A stretch of DNA of 64,000 nt from Paenibacillus tianmuensis (GCF_900100345.1 NZ_FMTT01000005.1:126184-190183); one strand, 5' to 3'. Positions 25,107 to 34,725 are shown, counted from the stretch's first letter. A program made the numbers and translations. Notes: generated by a model from the sequence alone, not told the origin.

Positions 25107-26876
25107 TTACTTTATGGCTACCGGCATCTGTTTGATATTCCCCTGGTCGGGCGTGACGAACAGCGTTTTTTGATGATCATAGATCACGAATCCCGGCTTG
25201 GCGCCGCCAGGCTTGCGCACGTGCCGGATGAGCGTATAGTCGACCGGTACTTGGCTCGATTCCTTGGCTTGACTGAACCAGGCGGCAAGTTGAGCCGCTT
25301 CGTGCAGCGTCGCATCGCCGTACTCGGCGCTGCGAATGACGACGTGAGAGCCCGGAATATCTTTCGTATGCAGCCATGTATCGCCGGAATGGGCGAGCCG
25401 GTTCGTTAAGTACTCGTTCTGCGTGTTATTTTTGCCGACATAGATCGGGATGCCTTCGCTTGAAGTGTAGCAGGCCAGAGCCGGCTTTTGGTTCGGCTTT
25501 TTTTTGCGTCCTTTTTTGCCGCGGTCCCGCACGTAGCCTTGCTCCGTCAGCTCCTCACGGATTTCCTGGATATCGGCCAGTCCTGCGCTGGCAAGCTGCT
25601 GCAGCAAATTGTCCAAATAACGGATTTCCTCGCGAGCCTCGGTCATCTGCTGCTGAACGGCGATCAGACTGTTTTTGCTTTTGGTATACTTTTTGAAATA
25701 CCGTTGGGCGTTCTCGGACGGCGTTAACAGCGGATCAAGCTCGATCGTGACGGGACGCTGCTCTTCATCGTAATAGTTCACAACCTCGATTTGCTTGTCG
25801 CCTTTACGGATTTGGTGCAGCGAAGCGGTAAGCAGCTCGCCAAGGATGCGGAAGCGGTCCGCTCCGCGGGCGCCCTCCATCGTATCTTCCAGTTTTTCCA
25901 TTTTTTTGATGTTTTTGCTGCGTTCGTTGCTGAGCAGCCGGAACAGATCGGCTACACGCTGCTTCACGGTATCCCGCTCCGCCTTGTCTCCGTAATACGC
26001 TTCGAGGCAGACGCTGATCGAAGCGAAGCGCTGCGTCTCGCCCTGCACGTGGCTCAGCTCCGTAATGGAGAAGAACGTTTTGCCCGTCGACGCTTCTTCG
26101 ACAATAACCGTCTCCGTCGCTCCGGCTTCCAGCTTTTCGGTGAGCTCCCGGAACGGAGCCCACAGCTTCGCGGACATTTCGGACGGCAGAGGCAGGCCTC
26201 CATTGGCGGCGCGGTATACAAGTTCGCGGGCGACGAGCGGGCTGAACCCGCTAAAATGCCCGACGAGCGCCTGCTCCCAGAAGCGCGTGGAAGCGGGCTC
26301 ATCGGCCGCCTCGGCCGCTTCGGCAAGGAGAGCGGTGAAACGCTCCTCGCTCATTCCGAACGGAAGCAGCTTGTGCTGCTCCGGCGGCGGCGTGTAGACG
26401 CTGCCCGGCATGACGATGCGGTAGCTGCTGATCGCCGGCGTGACGTGATGAATGCCGTCGGTAATGATCCCGGTCACCGGATCCTTCAAAATAATATTGC
26501 TGTGGCGGCCCATAATCTCCACGACGATCGTTTTGAGACTGAGGTCCCCGAGCTCGTCGCGCTGCCGGATGTTCAGCTGCAATATCCGTTCGAGACCAGG
26601 CTGCTCGATCGCTTCGATGATGCCTCCCTCGCAGTGCTTGCGCAGCAGCATGCAGAACATGGGCGCTTCCAGCGGATTCAGGAAGCTCTGCTCAGTGAGG
26701 TGTACCCGGGGGTAGGTGGGATTGGCGGACAGCAGCAGCTTCAGGTTGCGGCCGGCCGCGCGGATTTGCAGGACGATATCGTTTTCCGATGGCATCTGCA
26801 CTTTATTGATTCGGGCCCCGACGCAGCATTGCAGCTCGCGGGCCAGACTGTGAACGACGAGACCGTCGAAAGACAT
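25107..26876 (-). CDS. rqcH: RqcH, NFACT-family ribosome quality control factor
   Basis: Rqc2 homologue that adds Ala tails to nascent chains on obstructed 50S subunits; older annotation: fibronectin-binding protein. The 589-residue product starts MSFDGLVVHSLARE, with NFACT-N (MFCMLLRKHCEGG, then IMGRHSNIIL), a helix-hairpin-helix region, a central coiled coil, and NFACT-R (DTWLHTKDIPGSHVVIR). The start at 26876 has GGAG nine bases upstream and matches family N-termini; an ATG 15 bases earlier is less likely. Residues 96-97 read Glu-Arg where, from memory, B. subtilis has Asp97-Arg98. It is divergent from yloB, as expected for yloA-yloB synteny except for orientation. Confidence 0.94.
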   Translation of the reverse strand: MSFDGLVVHSLARELQCCVGARINKVQMPSENDIVLQIRAAGRNLKLLLSANPTYPRVHLTEQSFLNPLEAPMFCMLLRKHCEGGIIEAIEQPGLERILQLNIRQRDELGDLSLKTIVVEIMGRHSNIILKDPVTGIITDGIHHVTPAISSYRIVMPGSVYTPPPEQHKLLPFGMSEERFTALLAEAAEAADEPASTRFWEQALVGHFSGFSPLVARELVYRAANGGLPLPSEMSAKLWAPFRELTEKLEAGATETVIVEEASTGKTFFSITELSHVQGETQRFASISVCLEAYYGDKAERDTVKQRVADLFRLLSNERSKNIKKMEKLEDTMEGARGADRFRILGELLTASLHQIRKGDKQIEVVNYYDEEQRPVTIELDPLLTPSENAQRYFKKYTKSKNSLIAVQQQMTEAREEIRYLDNLLQQLASAGLADIQEIREELTEQGYVRDRGKKGRKKKPNQKPALACYTSSEGIPIYVGKNNTQNEYLTNRLAHSGDTWLHTKDIPGSHVVIRSAEYGDATLHEAAQLAAWFSQAKESSQVPVDYTLIRHVRKPGGAKPGFVIYDHQKTLFVTPDQGNIKQMPVAIK

Positions 26877-27083
26877 GTGGGACAACTCCATTCTTCATGC
26901 GCAAAAGCGATTTTTGAGTGCTACCCTCTATCATGCCATATTTTAAAGCAAATTTTAAGTCGTCGGGTCTGCATGCGTCTGCCGCTCCGATAGGAGGCGG
27001 CCCCGGCGTTCCTTTCCAGGTGCTAATTTCCAGCTTGTCTGAATACATTTAACATAGACAACCTTTTGGGAGGGAAAAAGCAG

Positions 27084-29876
27084 ATGAGTCAGAAGAAGTG
27101 GTATCAAATGTCGACGGAAGAAACCCTGCAGTCGTCCGGGACAGAGCCTTCAAAAGGGCTGACTATGGAGGAATCGGAAAAGCGTCTGGCCGCATACGGC
27201 AAAAACGAGCTGGCGGAAGGGCAAGGCGTGTCTCCAGTAACGCTGTTTTTGAACCAATTCAAAGACTTCATGGTGCTCGTGCTCGCCGGAGCGACGCTTG
27301 TCTCGGGTTTGCTGGGCGAATATTTGGACGCGGTCGCGATCATTGCGATTATTATCATGAACGGCATTCTCGGCTTCGTGCAGGAATTCCGGGCGGAACG
27401 ATCGCTGCGGGCGCTGAAGGAGCTGTCGGCGCCGAACGCCAAGGTGCTGCGGGAGGGCCAGGTGGAACTCATACCGGCACGATGGCTGGTTCCCGGGGAT
27501 ATCGTCGTGCTGGAAAGCGGCGATCGGATGCCGGCGGACGTCCGGTTCATTGAGACGAACGGCCTTTATGCGGAAGAGTCCGCGCTGACCGGGGAATCCG
27601 TACCGGTCGCCAAACATACGGAGTCGCTGGAGGGAGAAGATATTCCTCTGGGGGACCAGCGCAATGTAGGCTTTATGGGGACGATGCTGACGCGAGGAAC
27701 GGCCAAAGGGATCGTGGTCCGTACCGGCATGGCGACGGAGATGGGCAAGATCGCCGACCTGATCCAAAATACCGATGCTACTGAGACGCCTTTGCAGCAC
27801 CGGCTCGAGCAGCTCGGCAAAATATTGATCGTCGTCGCGCTGGTGCTGACAGTGATGGTCGTGGTTGCGGGCATTCTGCATGGACAAGAGCCGTACGGCA
27901 TGTTCCTCGCGGGGGTGAGCCTGGCGGTCGCCGCGATTCCGGAAGGGCTGCCTGCGATTGTAACCATTGCACTGGCGCTTGGGGTACAGCGGATGATTCA
28001 GCGCAAGGCGATCGTCCGCAAGCTGCCTTCCGTCGAGACGCTCGGCTGTGCTTCCGTCATCTGCTCGGACAAAACCGGCACGCTGACGCAAAATAAAATG
28101 GCCGTGACGCACTTGTGGGCGGGCGGCGAGCTGCTTGAGGTGTCGGGGAACGGCTACGACCCGCGCGGTGAAATTTTGAAGCAGGGGCAGCACGTCGATG
28201 TGCGGAAAAACCAGATGCTGCGCCGGCTGCTGCAGGTTTCCGTGCTCTGCAACAATGCGGAGCTGCGGGAGGAGCGGGCGGAATCCAAGAAAAAGCAGCC
28301 GGACAACGAGACGGAGGGCGTGTGGAGCATCAAGGGCGATCCGACGGAGGGAGCGCTTGTCGTGCTCGGGGCCAAAGCCGGCGTCACGCAGCAATCGCTC
28401 GGAGGCTTGTACCGGCGCGTCGTGGAGTTCCCGTTCGATTCGGAGCGCAAGCGGATGTCGGTCATCGTCGAGCATCAGGGCGGCCGGATGGTCTGCACGA
28501 AGGGGGCGCCCGACGTTCTGGTGCAGCAGTGCGCCTACGTGCTGTGGGACGATAAAATCATCCCGTTTACTCCGACGCTCAAGCAGAAGGTGATGGCCGC
28601 GAACGAAGGGATGGCTAAAAACGCGCTCCGCGTGCTCGGTCTGGCTTACCGCGATTTGAAACCGACGGAACGGAGCGAGGAAGAGACGGCGGTGGAAAAC
28701 CAGCTTGTTTTCGTCGGTCTGACCGGGATGATCGACCCGCCGCGCAAAGAAGCGCGGGAAGCGATTCTCAAATGCCGCAAGGCGGGCATCAGAACGGTCA
28801 TGATCACCGGCGATCACCAGACGACGGCGGAGGCCATCGCCAGGCAGATCGGGATTCTGCCGCAGGATGGCCTTGCTCTGAACGGCCAGCTGCTTAGCGC
28901 GATGACCGACGACGACCTCGATAAGCGGGTCGGCGAGGTGTACGTCTACGCTCGAGTGTCTCCGGAGCATAAGCTGCGCATCGTCAAATCGCTCCAGCGC
29001 CAAGGCCACGTCGTGGCGATGACCGGCGACGGCGTGAACGACGCGCCGGCGATCAAGGCGGCGGATATCGGCATCGCGATGGGGATCAGCGGGACGGACG
29101 TATCGAAGGAAGCGTCCGCGCTCGTGCTCAGCGACGATAATTTTGCCACGATTGTCTCGGCTATCGAGGAAGGTCGGGGGATTTACGAAAATATCCGCAA
29201 ATTTATCCGCTACTTGCTCGCTTCGAATGTCGGCGAAATTTTGACGATGTTTCTCGCCATGCTGGCCGGGCTGCCACTGCCGCTCGTGCCGATTCAGATT
29301 TTATGGGTCAATCTCGTGACGGACGGCTTGCCGGCCATGGCGCTTGGCGTGGATCAGGCGGAGAAAGATTTGATGCAGCAGAAGCCCCGCCTGGCCAAAG
29401 AAAATATTTTTTCTCGCCGCCTCGGGTGGAAAATTATTAGCCGCGGCATTCTGATCGGACTATGCACCTTGGCGGCATTCTACATTACGCTCAAGCAGGG
29501 CGGGGACGGCCCAGGCGCGCTTGTGAAGGCGCAGACGGTCGCTTTCGTCACGTTGGTGATGGCACAGCTCATCCACGTGTTCGACTGCCGCAGCTCGCGC
29601 TCGATTTTCCACCGGAACCCGCTTCAGAACAAGTGGCTTGTGATGGCGGTCGTGTCTTCGCTGCTGCTGATGCTGCCGGTGCTTTATGTCGAGAAGCTTC
29701 AGCCGATTTTCAAGACAGTGCCGCTCGGTGTTGCGGATTGGGTGCTTGTGCTCGTATTTGCGGGTATTCCGACATTCCTGATGGGTATCGGAAGCCTGAT
29801 GAGCAAACCGCGGAAGCGCAAGCCCGCGTCGTACGGAGGAGGCGGGACGAAGGCGATGAAGCCGGTCGTCCGGTAA
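27084..29876 (+). CDS. P-type Ca2+-transporting ATPase (YloB-like)
   Basis: A 930-residue P2-type ATPase that exports Ca2+ at the expense of ATP. Visible parts: an N-terminal cation ATPase segment, the actuator TGES motif (LTGESVPVAKH), M4 with AAIPEGLPA for cation coordination, the phosphorylation site DKTGT (Asp330), KGAPD in the nucleotide-binding domain, TGDGVNDAPA in the P domain, and a six-helix C-terminal transport domain. The ATG at 27084 follows GGGAGGG. B. subtilis YloB is a sporulation-expressed Ca2+ pump and sits next to rqcH. The C-terminal tail (RKRKPASYGGGGTKAMK) is basic and flexible. Confidence 0.94.
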   Translation: MSQKKWYQMSTEETLQSSGTEPSKGLTMEESEKRLAAYGKNELAEGQGVSPVTLFLNQFKDFMVLVLAGATLVSGLLGEYLDAVAIIAIIIMNGILGFVQEFRAERSLRALKELSAPNAKVLREGQVELIPARWLVPGDIVVLESGDRMPADVRFIETNGLYAEESALTGESVPVAKHTESLEGEDIPLGDQRNVGFMGTMLTRGTAKGIVVRTGMATEMGKIADLIQNTDATETPLQHRLEQLGKILIVVALVLTVMVVVAGILHGQEPYGMFLAGVSLAVAAIPEGLPAIVTIALALGVQRMIQRKAIVRKLPSVETLGCASVICSDKTGTLTQNKMAVTHLWAGGELLEVSGNGYDPRGEILKQGQHVDVRKNQMLRRLLQVSVLCNNAELREERAESKKKQPDNETEGVWSIKGDPTEGALVVLGAKAGVTQQSLGGLYRRVVEFPFDSERKRMSVIVEHQGGRMVCTKGAPDVLVQQCAYVLWDDKIIPFTPTLKQKVMAANEGMAKNALRVLGLAYRDLKPTERSEEETAVENQLVFVGLTGMIDPPRKEAREAILKCRKAGIRTVMITGDHQTTAEAIARQIGILPQDGLALNGQLLSAMTDDDLDKRVGEVYVYARVSPEHKLRIVKSLQRQGHVVAMTGDGVNDAPAIKAADIGIAMGISGTDVSKEASALVLSDDNFATIVSAIEEGRGIYENIRKFIRYLLASNVGEILTMFLAMLAGLPLPLVPIQILWVNLVTDGLPAMALGVDQAEKDLMQQKPRLAKENIFSRRLGWKIISRGILIGLCTLAAFYITLKQGGDGPGALVKAQTVAFVTLVMAQLIHVFDCRSSRSIFHRNPLQNKWLVMAVVSSLLLMLPVLYVEKLQPIFKTVPLGVADWVLVLVFAGIPTFLMGIGSLMSKPRKRKPASYGGGGTKAMKPVVR

Positions 29877-29885
29877 AGGGTATGG

Positions 29886-29930
29886 GAGCCGGACCCCTGC
29901 GAAAGCAGAGGGTTCGGCTATTTGCATTTT
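29886..29930 (+). terminator. Terminator after Ca-ATPase gene
   Basis: GAGCCGGACCC/GGGTTCGGCT hairpin, then a T-rich stretch TATTTGCATTTT. The T run is interrupted. Confidence 0.65.
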
Positions 29931-30025
29931 CGCCCAAATTCGGATAAAATTTTGCGGAGTCGCTATGCATAGCTGCGAATTTGCGATATAGTAGGGTGTA
30001 AAACGCTGAAATGGGAGCAATAACG

Positions 30026-30862
30026 ATGAATTTCACGAAAATGCAAGGGTTAGGCAACGATTTTATCGTCTTGCACGGCCACAAGGAGCTGCCTGCGGAC
30101 GCATCGGAGCAAGCGATCCGGTTGTGCGACCGCCATTTCGGCATCGGCGCGGACGGTCTTGTCTACCTGCTTCCTTCGGCAAAAGCCGACTATATGATGC
30201 GAATCATCAATTCCGACGGCTCGGAGGCGGAGCAATGCGGCAACGCCATCCGCTGTGCGGCCAAATATATTTACGATCACGAGCTTGTTCCCCGGGACAA
30301 AACCGAGCTGACGATCGAAACGATCGGAGCCGGTGCGCTGGCGGTGCAGCTGACGGTCGAGGAAGGGCGCGTCGCTGCGGTACGCGTCGATATGGGCGCG
30401 CCGGTATTGAACGGGCTCGAAATTCCTACGACGATCGACGAGCCGCAGGTCATCGGGTATCCGGTCACCGTCGATGGACGCGAATTCCGCTTCACCGCCG
30501 TGTCGATGGGCAACCCTCACTGCGTCATTTTTGTCGAGGATGCGGTCGGAGTGGATTTGTATGCTTGGGGCCCGAAACTCGAAACGCACGCGCTGTTTCC
30601 ACGTAAAATGAATGTAGAGTTCGCGACGGTCCAGAGGCGCGATTATGCCGATATGCGGGTATGGGAACGCGGCGCAGGTCCGACGCTCGCCTGCGGAACG
30701 GGCGCCTGCGCCACGCTGGTGGCCGGGGTACTCACCGGACAAATGGACCGGGAAGCGGTCATTTCCTTAAAAGGCGGCGATCTTCGGATCGAATGGAATG
30801 AATCAGATAATCGTGTTTACATGACGGGACCGGCGGAAATCGTGTTTAAAGGAACGCTGTAA
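30026..30862 (+). CDS. dapF: Diaminopimelate epimerase
   Basis: Converts LL- to meso-diaminopimelate for lysine and peptidoglycan synthesis. The 278-residue protein has both catalytic cysteines: the one in SEAEQCGNAIRC and the one in LACGTGACATL. It begins MNFTKMQGLGNDFIVL, a typical DapF start. The ATG at 30026 follows GGGAGCAA. It begins a long plus-strand run that continues to recG, and is followed after nine bases (or fewer) by the homocysteine methyltransferase fusion gene. This position between yloB and yicC is not the B. subtilis arrangement. Confidence 0.96.
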   Translation: MNFTKMQGLGNDFIVLHGHKELPADASEQAIRLCDRHFGIGADGLVYLLPSAKADYMMRIINSDGSEAEQCGNAIRCAAKYIYDHELVPRDKTELTIETIGAGALAVQLTVEEGRVAAVRVDMGAPVLNGLEIPTTIDEPQVIGYPVTVDGREFRFTAVSMGNPHCVIFVEDAVGVDLYAWGPKLETHALFPRKMNVEFATVQRRDYADMRVWERGAGPTLACGTGACATLVAGVLTGQMDREAVISLKGGDLRIEWNESDNRVYMTGPAEIVFKGTL

Positions 30863-30894
30863 GGTCCATCATGGAGAGAAGGGAGATGCCGTTA

Positions 30895-32790
30895 GTGAAA
30901 CCGGATTTGCGAGAAGCGCTCAGACGTCAAGTGCTGGTAGGGGACGGGGCCATAGGGACGTACCTGTACCAGATGGGTTTTCCTGTCGGCATTTCTTATG
31001 AAGAATTAAATTTGCTGAAGCCCGATGTCATTATGGACGTGCATCGGCGCTATTACGAAGCGGGCGCGCGCTTAATCGAAACCAATACGTTTTCGGCGAA
31101 CCGCGAAAAGCTGTCCAAATACGGGCTGGAGCAGGAGATGGAGGCGATCAACCGCGCCGGCGTCGAGCTGGCCAGAAAAGCGGTTGGGGACGATGCCTAT
31201 ATCGTCGGCGCCATCGGCTCGATCCGGGCGGGCAAGCGCAAAAATGTCCGCACGGCCAAGATCAAGGATGATTTCTGCGACCAAATTGAGGTGCTTGTCG
31301 ATACGCCGGTGGATGGGCTGCTGCTCGAGTCGTTCTACGATCTGGAGGAAATGTTGATCGCGCTGAAGCTGATCCGCAAGGTCAGCGAGCTCCCGGTCAT
31401 TTGCCAGTTTGCCACCGAAGGCACGGGCTCGACGCATGACGGCATCCTGCTGACGGAAGCGCTCCGCATGCTGACGGCGGCCGGGGCGGACGTGGTCGGC
31501 TTTAACTGCCGGAGCGGTCCGAACGGGCTGATGCGTTCGCTCCAGCGAGTCGCCAGCATGGAGGGTGCGCCGCCGATTTCGGTATTCCCGAACGCAGGGA
31601 TCGCCGACTACGTGGACGGACGATACACTTACGCGGCGACTCCGCAATATTTTGGACAAACTGCCCGGAAATTCGTCGACCTGGGGGCGCGGATCGTCGG
31701 CGGCTGCTGCGGCACGACGCCCGAGCATATCGCCGCCATGGCGCAGTCGCTTCAGAACTATACGCCCGATCCGAATGCTTTGCGCTTGCTGCAGGAAGTC
31801 GGCGGCAGAAGCGAGACCGGCCGCAATGTGCCGCTCCTGCAGCCCGTATCGTCGCCTCCCGCTCCGGAGCCGAATCTCGTGAAGCTAGCGAAGGAACGCT
31901 ATACCGTCATCGTGGAGCTTGACCCGCCACGCGATCTGGACATCGAGAAGTTCATGCAGGGTGCGCAGGCGCTCAAAAATGCCGGGGTCGACGCGCTGAC
32001 GATGGCGGACAATTCGCTGGCCGTCACACGGATGAGCAATTTGGCGCTCGGCAGTCTGGTGAAAGAGAGAATCGGCATGAAGCCGCTCATTCACATCGCC
32101 TGCCGGGACCGCAACATGATCGGCACCCAATCGCATATGATGGGGCTGCACGCGCTCGGCATCGACCATGTGTTGGCCGTGACGGGCGATCCGGCCAAGT
32201 TCGGCGATTTGCCGGGTTCGAGCTCCGTTTACGATCTGACGTCGTTCGAGATCATCCGGATGATCAAGCAGTTAAACGAGGGAATCGCTTTTTCCGGCAA
32301 GTCGCTTAAGAAGAAAGCGAATTTCGTCGTCGGCGCCGCCTTCAATCCCAACGTCAAGCACTTGGATAAAGCGGTGCAGCGGCTTGAGCGCAAAATCGAG
32401 TCCGGCGCCGATTATATCATGACTCAGCCTGTCTATAATGCGGAGCTGATCGAGAAGGTGTACGAGGCGACAAAGCATCTGGATGTTCCGATCTTCATCG
32501 GCATTATGCCGCTCGCCAGCGGGGGCAACGCCGAATACCTGCATAACGAGGTTCCGGGCATTCAGTTATCGGACGAAGTCCGGCAGCGGATGAACGGGCT
32601 CAAGGGCGAGGAAGGACGGGCCATGGGCGTGCAGATCGCCAAGGAACTTCTCGATGCGGCAATGTGTTATTTTAAAGGAATTTACCTGATGACGCCGTTC
32701 CTTGCCTACGAGATGACCGTACAGCTGACGGAGTACGTTTGGGAGAAAGCGCAGCGGCTTGATTCCCACTTGTACCCACTATCAAAATGA
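30895..32790 (+). CDS. yitJ: Homocysteine S-methyltransferase / methylenetetrahydrofolate reductase fusion (YitJ-like)
   Basis: Two-domain enzyme of 631 residues serving methionine synthesis. The N-terminal domain (about 1-290) is a homocysteine methyltransferase with the zinc ligands in VVGFNCRSGPNG and GGCCGTTPEH. The C-terminal domain (about 325-631) is a MetF-type methylenetetrahydrofolate reductase (VIVELDPPRDLDIEKF, HIACRDRN, THDHVLAVTGDP-like IDHVLAVTGDP). GTG 30895 is preceded by AAGGGAG at nine bases; in-frame ATGs at 30871 and 30886 are alternatives. In B. subtilis yitJ is controlled by a SAM riboswitch; here the gene follows dapF almost directly and no such leader is possible. Confidence 0.92.
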   Translation: MKPDLREALRRQVLVGDGAIGTYLYQMGFPVGISYEELNLLKPDVIMDVHRRYYEAGARLIETNTFSANREKLSKYGLEQEMEAINRAGVELARKAVGDDAYIVGAIGSIRAGKRKNVRTAKIKDDFCDQIEVLVDTPVDGLLLESFYDLEEMLIALKLIRKVSELPVICQFATEGTGSTHDGILLTEALRMLTAAGADVVGFNCRSGPNGLMRSLQRVASMEGAPPISVFPNAGIADYVDGRYTYAATPQYFGQTARKFVDLGARIVGGCCGTTPEHIAAMAQSLQNYTPDPNALRLLQEVGGRSETGRNVPLLQPVSSPPAPEPNLVKLAKERYTVIVELDPPRDLDIEKFMQGAQALKNAGVDALTMADNSLAVTRMSNLALGSLVKERIGMKPLIHIACRDRNMIGTQSHMMGLHALGIDHVLAVTGDPAKFGDLPGSSSVYDLTSFEIIRMIKQLNEGIAFSGKSLKKKANFVVGAAFNPNVKHLDKAVQRLERKIESGADYIMTQPVYNAELIEKVYEATKHLDVPIFIGIMPLASGGNAEYLHNEVPGIQLSDEVRQRMNGLKGEEGRAMGVQIAKELLDAAMCYFKGIYLMTPFLAYEMTVQLTEYVWEKAQRLDSHLYPLSK

Positions 32791-32819
32791 ATTAGAATAG
32801 GATAATGGATGTGAAGGCC

Positions 32820-33701
32820 ATGGTCATCAGTATGACCGGCTTCGGACAAGCCGCACGTATGACGGACGGCTTCCGGATCCAGATTGACCTTAAATCGGTC
32901 AATCACCGTTACTGCGAGATCGTGGTACGGATGCCCCGGGAATTTGCCCGTTACGAGAACGCGGTTAAAGCCGCCGTTCAGCAGCATGTAAGGCGCGGGC
33001 GTGTCGATGCGTTCGTTACGATGGAACGCGACCGCGACGTACCGCAAGCCATCGAGATCGATTGGAGCTTGGCGATGGGCTACGTCCAGGCGGCCGAACA
33101 GCTGCGGGAGCGGTTATCCCTTAAGGACGAGCTGCGCCTGCGCGACTTGCTTGCCATTCCCGGCTTGGTTGAGATCGGGCAGAATCAGGAGATGGCCGAG
33201 GAGCGGATGGAAGCGGAGCTTGTTGCCTGCGCAGCGGAAGCGGCCAGGGAGCTTTCGGACATGCGCGAGAAGGAAGGCGCCTTTCTTCAGAGCGATCTGA
33301 TGCAGCGTATCGGGACGATGGAGCAATATTGCAGTGCTGCGTCGGGAATCGCGCCTCAAGTGGTGCAAGATTATGCCGGCAAGCTGCGCGCCCGGATCGA
33401 AGAGCTTTTGCAGCAAGCGCCTCCGGACGAGCAGCGGCTTGCGATGGAGATCGCCGTCTTCGCCGACCGCGCCAGCATCGCCGAAGAGCTGACCCGTCTG
33501 CAAAGCCACTGCAAGCAGTTCCGGGAACTGCTGAAATCTTCCGAGCCGGTGGGCCGCAAGCTCGATTTTCTCGTTCAGGAGATGAACCGGGAAGCGAATA
33601 CGATCGGTTCTAAAGCGAATCACGCCCAACTGGCCGCCGTGGTGGTCGACATGAAAGCGGAGCTTGAAAAAATGCGGGAGCAGATTCAAAATATCGAGTG
33701 A
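32820..33701 (+). CDS. yicC: YicC/YloC family endoribonuclease
   Basis: A 293-residue RNA-binding nuclease-like protein. The start MVISMTGFGQA fits the family pattern M-x-x-SMTGFG; an in-frame ATG at 32805 is possible and neither has a strong ribosome site. Conserved segments: SVNHRYCEIVVRMP, and the C-terminal EQRLAMEIAVFADRASIAEELTRLQSH, FLVQEMNREANTIGSKA and EKMREQIQNIE. YicC of E. coli promotes degradation of the RyhB small RNA, and B. subtilis YloC has endoribonuclease activity. Located directly upstream of remA as in Bacillus. Confidence 0.93.
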   Translation: MVISMTGFGQAARMTDGFRIQIDLKSVNHRYCEIVVRMPREFARYENAVKAAVQQHVRRGRVDAFVTMERDRDVPQAIEIDWSLAMGYVQAAEQLRERLSLKDELRLRDLLAIPGLVEIGQNQEMAEERMEAELVACAAEAARELSDMREKEGAFLQSDLMQRIGTMEQYCSAASGIAPQVVQDYAGKLRARIEELLQQAPPDEQRLAMEIAVFADRASIAEELTRLQSHCKQFRELLKSSEPVGRKLDFLVQEMNREANTIGSKANHAQLAAVVVDMKAELEKMREQIQNIE

Positions 33702-33712
33702 TTTTAGTAATT

Positions 33713-33814
33713 AACTCTTTCTTTTGAAATGATTTTTGTTTGTTGCGGGTGGCGGAGGCAGATGCTGCTGATTCGCAGCCTCTGACGAACAACCTCTCAT
33801 TTTAAAAGAAAGTT
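33713..33814 (+). promoter_or_regulatory. Structured intergenic RNA element before remA
   Basis: The 131-base gap between yicC and remA holds a long inverted repeat: 33718-33732 (TTTCTTTTGAAATGA) pairs with 33797-33811 (TCATTTTAAAAGAAA) over 15 positions with one G-T. A second stem inside, GAGGC (33755-33759) with GCCTC (33778-33782), is possible. There is no T run after the 3' arm, so it is not a simple terminator, and it ends six bases before the remA ribosome site. Confidence 0.45.
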
Positions 33815-33832
33815 CCAGGGGGAACCTATAAC

Positions 33833-34093
33833 ATGGCGATCAAACTAATCAACATCGGTTTCGGGAATATCGTATCTGCGAATCGAATTATTTCCATTGT
33901 CAGCCCGGAATCGGCACCGATCAAACGGATCATCCAAGAAGCGCGCGACCGCCATATGCTGATCGATGCGACTTACGGTCGCCGCACCCGCGCCGTCATT
34001 ATCACGGACAGCGATCATGTCATTTTGTCCGCGGTACAGCCGGAAACGGTGGCGCATCGACTTTCCAATAAGGACGATGATCATGACGAGTAA
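33833..34093 (+). CDS. remA: Extracellular matrix regulator RemA (DUF370)
   Basis: An 86-residue DNA-binding protein that activates matrix and osmoprotection genes in B. subtilis. The sequence [20 protein letters not shown], then [14 protein letters not shown] and [25 protein letters not shown], is nearly invariant across Bacillota. RemA forms an octameric ring that wraps DNA. The ATG at 33833 follows AGGGGGAA. It overlaps the start of gmk by 11 bases. An inverted-repeat element lies directly upstream. Confidence 0.96.
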   Translation: MAIKLINIGFGNIVSANRIISIVSPESAPIKRIIQEARDRHMLIDATYGRRTRAVIITDSDHVILSAVQPETVAHRLSNKDDDHDE

Positions 34094-34724
34094 TGTAGGA
34101 TATACCCCTGCGGATAAAGGAATCTTGATCGTGCTTTCCGGCCCTTCCGGCGTCGGCAAGGGTACCGTCTGTAAAGCGCTGCGGAGCTGCACGTCGGATA
34201 TCGTGTATTCGGTCTCCGCGACAACGCGGGCTCCGCGGCAGGGCGAAACGGATGGGGTCAATTATTTTTTTAAGACCAGGGAACAATTCCGGCAAATGAT
34301 CGAGCAAGACCAGATGCTGGAATGGGCGGAATACGTAGGCAATTATTACGGGACGCCGCGCAAGTTTGTAGAAGATACGCTGAACACAGGCAAAGACATT
34401 ATTTTGGAAATCGAAGTGCAGGGTGCGCTAAAGGTGAAGCAGAAGTTCCCGGAAGGGGTATTCATTTTTTTGCTGCCTCCGTCGCTGCCGGAGCTTGAAA
34501 GCCGTATCGTCGGACGCGGCACGGAATCCGAGGAAACGATTCGCAATCGAATGTCGGTGGCGGTCGATGAGATTGCGATGATGGAGCATTACGATTATGC
34601 GATCGTCAACGATCAAGTAGACCTTGCGTGTTCCCGCATCCGCAGCATTTTGACGGCGGAGCACTACCGCAAGGACCGGATGGTTTCCAAAATTCAACAT
34701 TGGATGGCTGAGGTGAAAAAATAA
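34083..34724 (+). CDS. gmk: Guanylate kinase
   Basis: Phosphorylates GMP to GDP. The 213-residue protein has the P-loop [10 protein letters not shown] near residue 20, the GMP-binding TTRAPRQGE segment, and [13 protein letters not shown]. The ATG at 34083 is seven bases after AAGGAC and lies inside the end of remA, so translation is probably coupled. rpoZ begins one base after its stop. The gmk-rpoZ-coaBC-priA order is the standard Bacillota arrangement. Confidence 0.96.
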   Translation: MTSNVGYTPADKGILIVLSGPSGVGKGTVCKALRSCTSDIVYSVSATTRAPRQGETDGVNYFFKTREQFRQMIEQDQMLEWAEYVGNYYGTPRKFVEDTLNTGKDIILEIEVQGALKVKQKFPEGVFIFLLPPSLPELESRIVGRGTESEETIRNRMSVAVDEIAMMEHYDYAIVNDQVDLACSRIRSILTAEHYRKDRMVSKIQHWMAEVKK

Positions 34725-34725
34725 C

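Noticed and set aside
25791..26993. Plus-strand open frame of 400 codons opposite rqcH
   Set aside because: Antisense shadow of a clearly conserved gene, with a composition unlike real proteins here.
27150..29009. Long minus-strand open frame (619 codons) opposite the Ca-ATPase gene
   Set aside because: It mirrors the codon structure of the ATPase gene, is rich in His, Arg and Gln, and has no ribosome site or family match.
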